DNA from: Hymenobacter sp. DG25A
GTDB lineage: Bacteria > Bacteroidota > Bacteroidia > Cytophagales > Hymenobacteraceae
Reading direction: 5' to 3'
Assembly: GCF_001280305.1 (NCBI RefSeq)
Contig: NZ_CP012623.1
Location: 1,488,001-1,552,000, forward strand
DNA: 64,000 nt
Shown here: piece after piece, positions 55,729 to 64,000 of the stretch
How the letters are laid out: each line of letters starts with the position of its first letter
How positions within the stretch are numbered: position 1 is the first letter of the stretch
Notes under the pieces: model-generated
What the model saw: only the letters and a program-made list of their open reading frames with translations
The model's database searches: none
What the model was told of the DNA's origin: nothing
Position numbers and translations under genes: made by a program

Positions 55729-56103
55729 ATGAGTATGCAGTTAAATAACGAAGCCGTGAAATTTGCCAAACAGCTGATTCAGGACGGCAAACTCAAGAAC
55801 GACCAGGGCCATTGGGGGCAGCACAACCCTGACAGCAGCGCCGAAAATAAGTTTTTGGACAAGCACGAAATAGCCGAGTATGGCCAATGGCACCTGGGCA
55901 TCGATAAAAGCAAAGGCGAAGACACCAAAGGCCGCTATAACTTCCCCTTCGGCGACTTTAAAACCGTGCACCGCGACGGCCTGATTGCCGCCAAAGAGCG
56001 CGCCGCCCAGCAAGGGTACGCCGATATTGAAAAGGCCGCTGATGAGCTGCTGCAGGCGCTGGAAAGAAAGGGGCGAAGTAGAAACCAGGAAGCAACAGGA
56101 TGA
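55729..56103 (+). CDS. Conserved hypothetical protein
   Basis: Soluble 124-residue protein without signal. AVKFAKQLIQDGKLKNDQGH, the central YGQWHLGIDKSKGEDTKGRY, FPFGDFKTVHRDGLIAAKER and the end ADIEKAADELLQAL form a pattern I recall from small conserved proteins in several phyla, without a known function. The FPFGDFKxVHRxGLIAAKxR block is likely its signature. The start ATG follows an in-frame leader lacking coding character. Confidence 0.75.
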   Translation: MSMQLNNEAVKFAKQLIQDGKLKNDQGHWGQHNPDSSAENKFLDKHEIAEYGQWHLGIDKSKGEDTKGRYNFPFGDFKTVHRDGLIAAKERAAQQGYADIEKAADELLQALERKGRSRNQEATG

Positions 56104-56135
56104 AGGTAAAATCATCTTGTAAGTATTATAAACTC

Positions 56136-56281
56136 CGGTCATGTCGAGCGAAGTCGAGACATCTCGCTAGTGTGGTATACCCTCGCAACGAAGCGGGCGA
56201 GATGCTTCGGCTGCGCTCAGCATGACAAGTAGCATTACAACATCAGCACGCGAGATGTCTCGACTTCGCTCGACATGACCG
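56136..56281. repeat. Intergenic palindromic repeat, 32-bp inverted arms
   Basis: Arms 56136-56167 and 56250-56281 are exact reverse complements. The left arm contains GTCGAGCGAAGTCGAGACAT. Inside, 56188-56226 holds a third, diverged copy in the same orientation as the right arm (GCGAGATGCTTCGGCTGCGC). This looks like a dispersed extragenic palindromic family with a nested or duplicated copy. Confidence 0.8.
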
Positions 56282-56336
56282 CATAGTGTAGAAACCGCTT
56301 CTTAATTAGATATTCTCTTCTTCCCGCTCCCAAATC

Positions 56337-56367
56337 AGCCCCGGCCTTACCTGCCGGGGCTTTTTTC
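56337..56367 (+). terminator. Terminator downstream of the 124-aa gene and repeat
   Basis: AGCCCCGG / CCGGGGCT stem, 9-nt loop, T6 tract. Confidence 0.8.
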
Positions 56368-56408
56368 TTACCTTCGCTCCCTATAATTCCACCCAACTCC
56401 CCCGTGCT

Positions 56409-59400
56409 ATGCATCCAGCTCCCGTAGCTCCGTATAAGCCTCAGAACCACATCCGCATTGTAACGGCTGCGGCCCTGTTTGATGGGCACGATGCCGCCAT
56501 CAATATCATGCGCCGCATTATCCAGAGCAGCGGCGCCGAGGTTATTCACCTGGGCCACAACCGCTCGGTGCAGGAAATTGTAGACTGCGCCATTCAGGAA
56601 GATGCCCAGGCCATTGCCATTACCTCCTACCAGGGCGGCCACAACGAATACTTTAAGTACATGCACGACCTGCTCAAGGAGCGCGGGGCGGGCCATGTGA
56701 AGATATTTGGCGGCGGCGGCGGCGTAATTCTGCCCACCGAAATTGCGGAGCTGCAGAAGCACGGCATCACGCGCATCTACTCCCCCGACGACGGCCGCGC
56801 CATGGGCCTGCAGGGCATGATTAACGACCTGCTCAAGCAGTCTGACTTCCCCACCGGCCAGCATCTGAACGGCGAAGTAGAGCACGTAAAAGAGAAAGAT
56901 GCCCGCAGCATTGGCCGCCTGATTTCTGCCGCCGAGAACTTCCCCCAGGAGTTTGAGCGGGTGAAAGGCCAGCTGATTTCCGATTTCCAGCAGGCCGAGG
57001 GCGGCGCCGACCAGCGCGTGAATCCTGCTTCTTCCGTTAAGAAAGCCCCTATTCTGGGCATCACCGGCACCGGCGGGGCCGGTAAGTCTTCCCTGGTAGA
57101 TGAGCTGGTGCGCCGCTTCCTGCTCGACTTCCCGGACAAGACCATTGCCATTATTTCCGTAGACCCCAGCAAGCGGAAGACCGGCGGCGCCCTGCTCGGC
57201 GACCGGATCCGGATGAATGCCATTAACTCGCCACGGGTGTATATGCGCAGCCTGGCCACGCGCCAGAGCAACCTGGCCCTGAGCAAGTATGTGCAGGATG
57301 CCGTGGATGTGGTACGCGCCGCCGACTTCGACCTCATCATTCTCGAAACCTCCGGCATTGGTCAGTCCGATACCGAAATTATTGAGCACTCCGATGCCAG
57401 CCTGTATGTGATGACGCCCGAGTACGGCGCGGCCACGCAGCTGGAGAAAATCGACATGCTTGATTTTGCCGACGTTATTGCCCTCAATAAGTTTGACAAG
57501 CGCGGCGCCCTGGATGCCCTGCGCGACGTGCGCAAGCAATACCAGCGCAACCACCAGCTCTGGAACCAGCCGCTGGATGAGATGCCCGTGTTCGGAACCA
57601 TTGCCTCCCAGTTCAACGACCCCGGCATGAACCGCCTCTACCGTGCTATTCTGGCTACGGTAGAAGCTAAAACGGGTGTGCCGTTTGCCTCTCACCTCGA
57701 AACCAGCAAAGAGGACTCGGAGAAGATCTACATCATTCCGCCTCACCGCACGCGTTACCTCTCAGAAATAGCCGAAACCAACCGCCAGTATGACCAGTGG
57801 GTTCAAAAACAAGCTGACACTGCTCAGCAGCTCTTCGGAATCCGGCAAGCCATCGGAGCCGTCCAAAGCCTCGGAAACACCTCCGTTGGAGGATCTGGCA
57901 CCGGGAGCAGCGGCAATGGACTCGGATCAGGAGCACTCGTGGCCGGCCTGGAGAGCACCTTCGAGGAGGTCAAGCTCCGTTTGGATGGGCAAAATTGGAA
58001 GCTCCTGGAGACCTGGCCGCAAAAGGTAAAATCCTACCGCGACCCGGAGTTCATCTTTAAGGTGCGCGACAAGGAAATCCGCATCAAAACGCACACCGAA
58101 AGCCTCTCCCACCTCCAGATTCCGAAAGTAAGCCTGCCGCGCTACACGGCCTGGGGCGATTTGCTGAAATGGCAGCTGCAGGAAAACGTGCCCGGTGAGT
58201 TCCCCTACACGGCCGGCGTTTTCCCCTTCAAGCGCGAAGGCGAAGACCCCACCCGCATGTTTGCCGGCGAAGGCGGCCCCGAGCGCACCAACCGCCGCTT
58301 CCACTATGTATCGGCGGGCCTGCCGGCCAAGCGCCTGAGCACGGCTTTCGACTCCGTGACGCTGTACGGCGAGGACCCCGACCACCGGCCCGACATCTAT
58401 GGCAAAATTGGCAATGCCGGTGTAAGCGTGTGCTGCCTCGATGATGCCAAGAAGCTGTATTCCGGCTTTAACCTGGCCAACCCGATGACGTCGGTGTCTA
58501 TGACCATCAACGGTCCGGCTGCCACCATTGCCGCGTTCTACATGAATGCCGCCATTGATCAGCAGTGCGAGCTGTATATAAAGGAGCACGGGCTGGAAGA
58601 CGAGGTCAGCCAGAAGATTGACCAGATCTACGCTGAGAAAGGCGTGGGCCGCCCCATTTACCAGGGCGAGCTGCCGGCCGGCAACGACGGCCTCGGCCTG
58701 ATGCTGCTGGGCGTAACCGGCGACCAGGTGCTGCCCGCCGACGTGTACCACACCATCAAAACTCGCACCCTGGCGCAGGTGCGCGGCACCGTGCAGGCCG
58801 ATATCCTGAAGGAAGACCAGGCCCAGAACACCTGCATCTTCTCCACGGAGTTTGCCCTGCGCCTGATGGGCGACGTGCAGGAATACTTCATTAAGGAGAA
58901 GGTCCGTAACTTCTACTCGGTGTCTATTTCCGGCTACCACATTGCCGAGGCGGGCGCCAACCCCATTACGCAACTGGCCCTCACGCTCAGCAACGGCTTC
59001 ACGTTTGTGGAGTACTACGTGAGCCGCGGCATGAGCGTGAATGACTTCGCGCCCAACCTGTCGTTCTTCTTCTCCAACGGTATCGACCCCGAGTACGCGG
59101 TAATTGGCCGCGTGGCGCGCCGTATCTGGGCCAAGGCCATGAAGCTGAAGTACAACGCCGATGCCCGCTCGCAGATGTTGAAATACCACATCCAGACCAG
59201 CGGCCGGAGCCTGCACGCCCAGGAAATCGACTTCAACGATATCCGCACCACGCTGCAGGCCCTCTACGCCATTTACGACAACTGCAACTCCCTGCATACC
59301 AACGCCTACGATGAGGCCATTACCACGCCCACCGAGGAATCGGTGCGCCGGGCCATGGCTATTCAGCTCATCATCAACCGGGAGCTGGGTCTGGCCAAAA

Positions 59401-59882
59401 ACGAAAACCCGCTGCAGGGTTCCTTCATCATTGAGGAGCTGACGGACCTGGTGGAAGAAGCCGTGCTGCTGGAGTTTGACCGCATCACGGAGCGCGGCGG
59501 CGTGCTGGGCGCCATGGAAACCATGTACCAGCGCGGCAAAATTCAGGAGGAAAGCCTTTACTACGAGACCCTGAAGCACACCGGCGAATTCCCCATCATT
59601 GGCGTGAATACCTTCCTCTCCTCCAAAGGCTCCCCCACGGTCATCCCGGCCGAGGTAATCCGCGCCACGGAGGAGGAAAAGCAGTTCCAAATCACGCAGC
59701 TCCAGACCCTGCACGCCCGCAACGAGGGCACTGCCGAGCAGCGCCTAAAGCAGCTACAGCAAGTAGCCGTAGCGAATGGCAACCTGTTTGATGAGTTGAT
59801 GGAAACGGTGAAGTTCTGCTCGCTTGGTCAGGTGACCAATGCTTTGTTTGAGGTGGGTGGTCAGTATCGCCGGAATATGTAG
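56409..59882 (+). CDS. icmF: Fused isobutyryl-CoA mutase (IcmF)
   Basis: Adenosylcobalamin-dependent acyl-CoA mutase with built-in G-protein chaperone, interconverting isobutyryl- and butyryl-CoA. 1157 residues: B12-binding domain (residues 10-150; [16 protein letters not shown]), MeaI-type GTPase (about 215-430; [51 protein letters not shown]), then a linker and the mutase barrel ([54 protein letters not shown]). A Gly/Ser-rich insert of about 20 residues (near 487-507) separates GTPase and mutase parts. Butyryl/valine carbon metabolism is the context; no mutase partners nearby. Confidence 0.93.
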   Translation: MHPAPVAPYKPQNHIRIVTAAALFDGHDAAINIMRRIIQSSGAEVIHLGHNRSVQEIVDCAIQEDAQAIAITSYQGGHNEYFKYMHDLLKERGAGHVKIFGGGGGVILPTEIAELQKHGITRIYSPDDGRAMGLQGMINDLLKQSDFPTGQHLNGEVEHVKEKDARSIGRLISAAENFPQEFERVKGQLISDFQQAEGGADQRVNPASSVKKAPILGITGTGGAGKSSLVDELVRRFLLDFPDKTIAIISVDPSKRKTGGALLGDRIRMNAINSPRVYMRSLATRQSNLALSKYVQDAVDVVRAADFDLIILETSGIGQSDTEIIEHSDASLYVMTPEYGAATQLEKIDMLDFADVIALNKFDKRGALDALRDVRKQYQRNHQLWNQPLDEMPVFGTIASQFNDPGMNRLYRAILATVEAKTGVPFASHLETSKEDSEKIYIIPPHRTRYLSEIAETNRQYDQWVQKQADTAQQLFGIRQAIGAVQSLGNTSVGGSGTGSSGNGLGSGALVAGLESTFEEVKLRLDGQNWKLLETWPQKVKSYRDPEFIFKVRDKEIRIKTHTESLSHLQIPKVSLPRYTAWGDLLKWQLQENVPGEFPYTAGVFPFKREGEDPTRMFAGEGGPERTNRRFHYVSAGLPAKRLSTAFDSVTLYGEDPDHRPDIYGKIGNAGVSVCCLDDAKKLYSGFNLANPMTSVSMTINGPAATIAAFYMNAAIDQQCELYIKEHGLEDEVSQKIDQIYAEKGVGRPIYQGELPAGNDGLGLMLLGVTGDQVLPADVYHTIKTRTLAQVRGTVQADILKEDQAQNTCIFSTEFALRLMGDVQEYFIKEKVRNFYSVSISGYHIAEAGANPITQLALTLSNGFTFVEYYVSRGMSVNDFAPNLSFFFSNGIDPEYAVIGRVARRIWAKAMKLKYNADARSQMLKYHIQTSGRSLHAQEIDFNDIRTTLQALYAIYDNCNSLHTNAYDEAITTPTEESVRRAMAIQLIINRELGLAKNENPLQGSFIIEELTDLVEEAVLLEFDRITERGGVLGAMETMYQRGKIQEESLYYETLKHTGEFPIIGVNTFLSSKGSPTVIPAEVIRATEEEKQFQITQLQTLHARNEGTAEQRLKQLQQVAVANGNLFDELMETVKFCSLGQVTNALFEVGGQYRRNM

Positions 59883-59913
59883 GTGATAATCGGTAATCAT
59901 ATATCTATTTGTT

Positions 59914-59964
59914 GCCCATCATCAAAAAAAGCCCGCAAGTTGCGGGCTTTTTTTGATGATGGGC
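59914..59964. terminator. Bidirectional terminator icmF / RelA-SpoT gene
   Basis: 24-bp perfect stem (59914-59937 / 59941-59964) with internal A7 and T7 tracts, between convergent genes. Confidence 0.92.
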
Positions 59965-59998
59965 CGTTTGGGACAAACGCGCTTAGATAATCAATATA

Positions 59999-61060
59999 TT
60001 AAAAAAGAGAAAGTTGTCCTGTGGTGGTAAATTGGCGAAGTTGTTCCAAAAAAAAGTCGGCGTCAAGATAGTAGTTGGGGAAGGCAAGCTTAAGCGCTTC
60101 AACGGAGTCGGCTGAAACCAAAACTGCGTCACGGGTGTCATTTGCAATTCTTTTTTCAAGAAGCAGATAATCTGCTGAAGCGGTGGCTAGCTGCGTTTGC
60201 GCATAGGACTTTATTATCACTCGTCCAGCCGCAGGGTCTAATTCTATAAGGTAATAATGAGCGTTAGAAAGGCGACGCTCTCCTCCCAAAACTTCTATAG
60301 ATTTTCTAAATGTTGTCAGATGGCCCACCACATCTAATTTGTTTGCTAATCTTGTTATTTCTTGCCGGAGTTGCTTGATATCATCTGGGGTATCGGGGAC
60401 AGTTGGCTTTCCTTCAGAAATAGCCATTGCTGAGCCCATCAAAGCAAAGAAACGCAGCCAATCTTCTTCCCCTTGGCTGGACTTCAAGGATTGCTTTATA
60501 AACGTACCTACTATCTCGACAGCAGTTGCCCAGGCATGTTGCATCAATGTTCGGACTTGAATTTCGATGCGCATGTCATCATAATCCTTATCCTTGTCAC
60601 TTCGATATTTATATATTAAATGAATACCCCTATACCCCGATGGCTTAGGGCTATCTATATAATCTTGCTCTTTATGAATTTTGTGCTTTATGCCCCTACT
60701 TCCATGTTTATAAATATTTACAAGCTTATCAACTTCAGTTACATCTTTTAAAATGGCGCGGCAGCCACCTATATCTTGGATTTGCGCCATGTTCATGCCG
60801 GGGAACCGCTCCAATTTTAATTTAATCGAGGCAAGGCGCTTAATCCGTTGAGCAACTAGACTGTCATTATTGATGCTTTTTGCGGTTCGTCGCAACCTTT
60901 TTTGAAATGTATTCAAAGGAAAGTTGTGAGAAGTCCTCCAGTTATTAATGATTAATAGAGCATTATCCTTTTCAGCTAACGTCGCATCGTCTGAAATAAG
61001 AATTTCTCCAGCACGATTCACCTCTCGACGTGAGTATTCTGGTTTTGAGTAATAGGCCAT
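59999..61060 (-). CDS. Stand-alone RelA/SpoT-domain alarmone synthetase
   Basis: 353-residue protein with one (p)ppGpp synthetase-type domain and no hydrolase, TGS or ACT domains. Conserved synthetase elements: RIKRLASIKLKLERF (72-86), DIGGCRAI (96-103), DYIDSPKPSGYRGIHLIYKY (133-152), EIQVRTLMQHAWATAVE (166-182). A C-terminal region of about 150 residues (from IVGTFIKQSLKSS) contains NAHYYLIELD and ADYLLLEKR. Length and layout fit long small-alarmone synthetases, including toxic ToxSAS/CapRel-type defence proteins; which type is not decidable by eye. The gene is visibly AT-richer than its neighbours and has no partner gene. ATG chosen because upstream codons fall in repeats. Confidence 0.85.
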   Translation of the reverse strand: MAYYSKPEYSRREVNRAGEILISDDATLAEKDNALLIINNWRTSHNFPLNTFQKRLRRTAKSINNDSLVAQRIKRLASIKLKLERFPGMNMAQIQDIGGCRAILKDVTEVDKLVNIYKHGSRGIKHKIHKEQDYIDSPKPSGYRGIHLIYKYRSDKDKDYDDMRIEIQVRTLMQHAWATAVEIVGTFIKQSLKSSQGEEDWLRFFALMGSAMAISEGKPTVPDTPDDIKQLRQEITRLANKLDVVGHLTTFRKSIEVLGGERRLSNAHYYLIELDPAAGRVIIKSYAQTQLATASADYLLLEKRIANDTRDAVLVSADSVEALKLAFPNYYLDADFFLEQLRQFTTTGQLSLF

Positions 61061-61368
61061 TTTATATTCTATTTGACGAGTTGAATATATAACGCATGCA
61101 AGCCGCATGCTATTTTTATTTATGTAACCCCCAACTGGCGCGAGTTTAGCGAAGCATAACTCGTGACCAGCCTTTAAGGTGGAGGTTGTACCCCCACTGC
61201 TGCAACGCGGCAAACCGGAACCGTGTCGCCTGGAGAAATCCGGGCGGCGTTGTCGTTCAGGCGGGGGAGGCACAGCCTCCCGGCATGTTCGGCACGAGTT
61301 ACGGCTACGCCTAAACTCGCGCCAGTACCTGGTTGCGCGAAACTCGCGCCAGTCGTGCATCTTGGGGC
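61061..61368. other. Divergent region between RelA/SpoT gene and RAYT
   Basis: About 310 nt. The left 70 nt are AT-rich and should hold the promoter of the alarmone synthetase; the rest is a GC-rich REP-like element. Confidence 0.5.
61134..61353. repeat. REP-like inverted-repeat element beside RAYT
   Basis: Imperfect inverted arms 61134-61168 and 61291-61326 share ACTGGCGCGAGTTTAG and TAACTCGTG blocks. A smaller perfect hairpin GGGAGGC-aca-GCCTCCC lies at 61265-61281. AACTCGCGCCAGT from the right arm (61314-61326) recurs directly at 61341-61353, next to the transposase start. This is the expected arrangement of REP/BIME sequences mobilised by a RAYT. Confidence 0.7.
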
Positions 61369-61917
61369 ATGAGTGAGAAGTATAAGATTCACGATTCGCA
61401 GCAGCTCTATTTCGTCAGCTTTGCTACCGTCAACTGGATAGACGTATTCACGCGGCGCCTGTACAATGATATTTTCGTGGAGAGCCTGCGCTACTGTCAG
61501 CAGCACAAAGGACTGGAACTATATGCCTGGTGCCTGATGACTAACCATGCCCATCTCATTATAAGTAGTGAAACCGCCAACCTTTCGTCCATCCTGCGCG
61601 ATTTGAAGCGCCATACCTCCAAAACTATTCTGAAGGCCATTCAGGAAAATGAACAGGAAAGCCGGCGGGAATGGATGCTGTGGCTATTTGAGCGAGCCGG
61701 GCAACGTAACTCGCATAACGAGCATTATCAGTTCTGGCAACAGAACAGCCACCCAATAGAGCTTCCTTCCAACGAACTCCGACGCCAGCGGCTTGAGTAT
61801 CTGCACCGCAACCCCGTGGCCGCAGGATTCGTGGATGCACCGGAAGATTTTCTTTACAGTAGCGCCCGTAACTATGCCGGGCGACCTGGTTTGTTGGACG
61901 TGCTTTTCATCAGTTAA
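61369..61917 (+). mobile_element. REP-associated tyrosine transposase (RAYT)
   Basis: HUH (Y1) single-strand transposase of 182 residues, domesticated IS200/IS605 relative that handles REP palindromes. The metal-binding HxH is in MTNHAHLI (His60, His62); the nucleophile candidate is in RLEYLHRNPVAAGF (Tyr144); and FLYSSARNY (162-170) is the family's end motif. The opening HDSQQLYFVSFATVNWIDVF is typical. The gene appears intact. It is preceded by REP-like repeats, with the RelA/SpoT gene on the other side. In-frame codons before this ATG belong to the repeat. Confidence 0.9.
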
Positions 61918-61973
61918 AACGTTCCGTATAGTACCGCGCTGTCCGAAGCCCAACAATTGCCTAGCTTTACCTC

Positions 61974-63800
61974 ATGCGTACAGCTTCCATTTGTTGGGTT
62001 AAGAGTCTACTAGCCCTGCTCGTAGTGGCGGCCGCCTGCTCCTCCCCCGACCAGCAAACCGGCGGACCCACGCAGGATCAGGATGTGCGCGTACGCTACA
62101 CTGCCCGTCGTGTAATTATGCCTGACCTACCGCAGCGGGGCCGCGTCCTCGACCGGTACGACTCCGTGCTGGTAGACACCCGCCCCCAGTTTCTGCTGAA
62201 ACTTCCGCGCCGCCCCCCGCTTGATACCCTGGCGCTGGGCCAGCTGCTGGGCTGGGACTCCCTAACCGTGCGGCGACGCATTGCCGATGCCCTGCCCTAC
62301 ACCGAAGCCCCGGCCGGCTATCCGGTTCAGCTCACCCTCACAGCAGCCGAAGCCGAGCGGGTGCGCCGGGATAGCAGCGCCACGGTGCCCCGACTTACCC
62401 TGACCGAGCGCCGCCAGCGCATTTACACTACTAAGGCGGGAGCCCCGGTGCTGGGCTACCTGAGCGCCGAGGCCCAGCCCTTTCTCCGTCAGGCCCGGCG
62501 CACCGGTCGCGGCCGCTTCTACCGCCTGCGCAACGGTGGCGTAGAAACCTACTACAACGGCCTACTCAACGGGCACCGCGGCTACCTGCACCCACTGGTA
62601 GATGCCAAGGGCAAGCAGCACGGCACCTGGGCGAAGGATACCGCCTTTCAGCAAGGCCAGGACCTGCACCTGACAATTGATGTGAAGCTGCAAGCCTACG
62701 CCGAAAAGCTGCTGGGCGGCCGCAAGGGCTACCTCGTGGCCCTGGACCCGCGCACCGGGGAAATCCTGGCCTTCGTTTCAGCGCCCGTGTACCAGTCGGC
62801 CACCATCACCGCGCCCGACCAGGCCGGGGTGCGCGCCAAACTGCTGGAGCATGAAGACATGCCGCTGCTGAACCGGCCGGCCATGCTGGCCAACCCACCC
62901 GGCTCAGTGTTCAAGTTGGTGAATGCTGCCATAGCCTTGCAGATGGGTGCCATCAGCCCCAACACCGGGTTCCGCTGCGACCAGTCGCTGGTGAGCTGCG
63001 TGCACGAGCACCCCCGGGCAAAAAACCTGACGGCCGGCCTGAAGTACAGCTGCAACCCCTATTTCTACCAGGTGATGGGCAACCTCATTAACCGCGTGCC
63101 CGATAGTCTGGCCACGGACTCGTCGGCTGCCCGCCATTATAACCTGGCCGAGTGGCGCCGCTACGCCCGCTCGTTCGGTCTGGATTCGGTGCTGGGCGTG
63201 GACATGCCGCGCGAAGGCCCCGGCTTCCTGCCCACCCCGGCGTATTACGACAAAGCCCGCCGCACCCGCAGCTGGACATACCGCTCCATTTACTCGCTCA
63301 GCATCGGGCAGGGCGAAATCAACCTGACGGGCCTGCAAATGGCTAATATGGCGGCTATTATTGCCAACCGGGGCTGGTACTACACGCCCCACCTGGTGCG
63401 GGGCATTGGGGAAAGTGGGCCGCTGCACCGCTTCCGGGTAAAGCACCACACGCTCATTGATAGTGCAAACTTTGCGGCGTTGATTCCGGGTATGGTGGCT
63501 GTAATGCGCGGCGGTACGGCCGCCAGCTCCAGCCTGGCCGACGTGGGCATAACGGTAGCCGGCAAAACCGGCACGGTGCAAAACGACCAGGGCGACGACC
63601 ACGCGGCCTTCGTGGGCTTTGCCCCCGCTGATCATCCCAAAATAGCCGTGGCGGTTTATATTGAAAATGCCGGGTTTGGGGCCGAGGCCGCCGCTCCCTG
63701 TGCCGTACTGGTAATGGAAAAATACCTGCGCGGCAGCGTAGCTCCGCGCCGCAAACGGTGGGAAGGCCGCATTCAGAAAGAGGCCCGGCGCGAGGAGTAA
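61974..63800 (+). CDS. PBP2-like transpeptidase with lipoprotein signal
   Basis: Class B penicillin-binding protein, D,D-transpeptidase for peptidoglycan cross-linking. 608 residues: dimerisation domain (PQRGRVLDRYDSVLVDTRPQ; NGGVETYYNGLLNGHRGYLH), then the transpeptidase with SxxK in PPGSVFKLVNAA (about 312), SxN in YSCNPYFYQ and KTG in VAGKTGTVQND. Instead of the usual transmembrane anchor the N-terminus reads LLALLVVAAACSSPDQQ, a lipobox-like end. A dedicated PBP2 (MrdA) usually sits by mreB/rodA, which are not here, so this may be an additional paralog. Confidence 0.87.
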   Translation: MRTASICWVKSLLALLVVAAACSSPDQQTGGPTQDQDVRVRYTARRVIMPDLPQRGRVLDRYDSVLVDTRPQFLLKLPRRPPLDTLALGQLLGWDSLTVRRRIADALPYTEAPAGYPVQLTLTAAEAERVRRDSSATVPRLTLTERRQRIYTTKAGAPVLGYLSAEAQPFLRQARRTGRGRFYRLRNGGVETYYNGLLNGHRGYLHPLVDAKGKQHGTWAKDTAFQQGQDLHLTIDVKLQAYAEKLLGGRKGYLVALDPRTGEILAFVSAPVYQSATITAPDQAGVRAKLLEHEDMPLLNRPAMLANPPGSVFKLVNAAIALQMGAISPNTGFRCDQSLVSCVHEHPRAKNLTAGLKYSCNPYFYQVMGNLINRVPDSLATDSSAARHYNLAEWRRYARSFGLDSVLGVDMPREGPGFLPTPAYYDKARRTRSWTYRSIYSLSIGQGEINLTGLQMANMAAIIANRGWYYTPHLVRGIGESGPLHRFRVKHHTLIDSANFAALIPGMVAVMRGGTAASSSLADVGITVAGKTGTVQNDQGDDHAAFVGFAPADHPKIAVAVYIENAGFGAEAAAPCAVLVMEKYLRGSVAPRRKRWEGRIQKEARREE

Positions 63801-63872
63801 GCGGCACGCCCGAGGTTAATCCGCGGCATTTAAGCTTCTGCGCCTATTTTCACGAAATTATTTGTGAGAGGA

Positions 63873-64000
63873 ATGTTTAGAGCGTTATATGTTAGCCTGC
63901 TGGCAGTGTTGCTGGCCAGTGAAGTAAAAGGCCAGTCGTTGGCGGGCGTGTGGCAGGGGGCGGAAAGTGAAACTGGTCAGCCGGGTATGGCGTGGCCTAC
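63873..64000 (+). CDS. Partial secreted protein, cut by window edge
   Basis: Open frame running off the right end: MFRALYVSLLAVLLASEVKG is a signal peptide, then QSLAGVWQGAESETGQPGMA. GVWQG resembles the start of several Bacteroidota secreted beta-barrel or lipocalin-like domains, but too little is present to name it. A GTG three codons earlier is an alternative start. Confidence 0.6.
   Translation, partial: MFRALYVSLLAVLLASEVKGQSLAGVWQGAESETGQPGMAWP

Larger units (their letters stand above)
56104..56408. other. Intergenic region with repeat and terminator
   Basis: 305 nt filled mainly by an inverted-repeat element (56136-56281) and a terminator, followed by the icmF upstream region with TACCTTCG at 56369-56376, a one-mismatch -7 candidate. 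Confidence 0.5.

Noticed and set aside
56235..57746. 503-codon open frame on the minus strand
   Set aside because: Antisense to icmF, beginning inside the palindromic repeat; no domain character.
57790..58029. Possible compensated frameshift in icmF (alternative frame rich in Ser, Pro and Glu)
   Set aside because: The main frame keeps recognisable IcmF sequence on both sides (LFGIRQAIG and [15 protein letters not shown]), so the segment reads as an in-frame linker.
57927..59714. 595-codon open frame on the minus strand
   Set aside because: Antisense to the icmF mutase domain; composition of a shadow frame, no motifs.

Overview
The window reads as a chromosomal segment of a Bacteroidota bacterium of the Cytophagales, most likely Hymenobacter or a close relative. 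The genus is inferred. The evidence is a base composition well above 50% GC, many intergenic matches to the Bacteroidota -7 promoter element TAnnTTTG (best case 36886-36915, TTG-N19-TAGCTTTG), almost no Shine-Dalgarno sequences, lineage-typical families (DUF4199, DUF5777, PorE-like OmpA protein, START-like protein, fused isobutyryl-CoA mutase) and several TTG/GTG starts.

Layout. 1-6.4 kb: an LptF/G permease, a START-like protein, tRNA-Met, a STAS-like protein and the translation block thrS-infC-rpmI-rplT read leftward. infC appears to start at ATA behind a perfect Shine-Dalgarno. 6.5-13.7 kb: two TPR proteins and topoisomerase IV (parE-parC). 13.9-18.4 kb: an AI-2E-type permease, a DUF2383 protein, a DnaQ/GIY-YIG fusion nuclease and two STAS-like proteins. 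18.4-25.9 kb: a divergent pair of paralogous lipoproteins with atypical-kinase-like motifs, topoisomerase IB, an M48 lipoprotein, an App1-like phosphatase and a DUF4440 protein. 26-33.6 kb: envelope genes (mtgA, Lon-N protein, metallophosphoesterase, lipid kinase, M48 protease, L,D-transpeptidase, small lipoproteins, DUF4199).

33.9-39.6 kb: an ABC-F ATPase with one degenerate site, an outer-membrane barrel, a 53-aa membrane protein, 3-hydroxybutyryl-CoA dehydrogenase, msrA and dapD; the last two converge inside a 47-bp inverted repeat. 39.9-42.3 kb: a four-gene envelope operon (cytochrome c, YceI, DUF5777, CHRD). 42.4-48.4 kb: glycosyltransferase, fabH, an MntR/DtxR regulator, mnmE and citrate synthase. 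48.5-55.5 kb, mostly leftward: two Spy-like proteins, a PorE-like OmpA protein, queE, folD, a small unknown gene and lepA. 55.7-59.9 kb: a conserved unknown protein, a palindromic repeat and fused isobutyryl-CoA mutase.

60-61.9 kb is the only clearly foreign-looking stretch: an AT-rich stand-alone RelA/SpoT-type alarmone synthetase gene, a REP-like inverted-repeat element and a REP-associated tyrosine transposase. The window ends with a lipoprotein-type PBP2-like transpeptidase and the start of a secreted-protein gene.

Most of the window is housekeeping. The best leads are the RelA/SpoT-RAYT locus, the kinase-like lipoprotein pair, the infC start and leader, the asymmetric ABC-F protein and the repeat that supplies the stop codons of msrA and dapD. 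No CRISPR array, prophage, rRNA or classical insertion sequence was seen.
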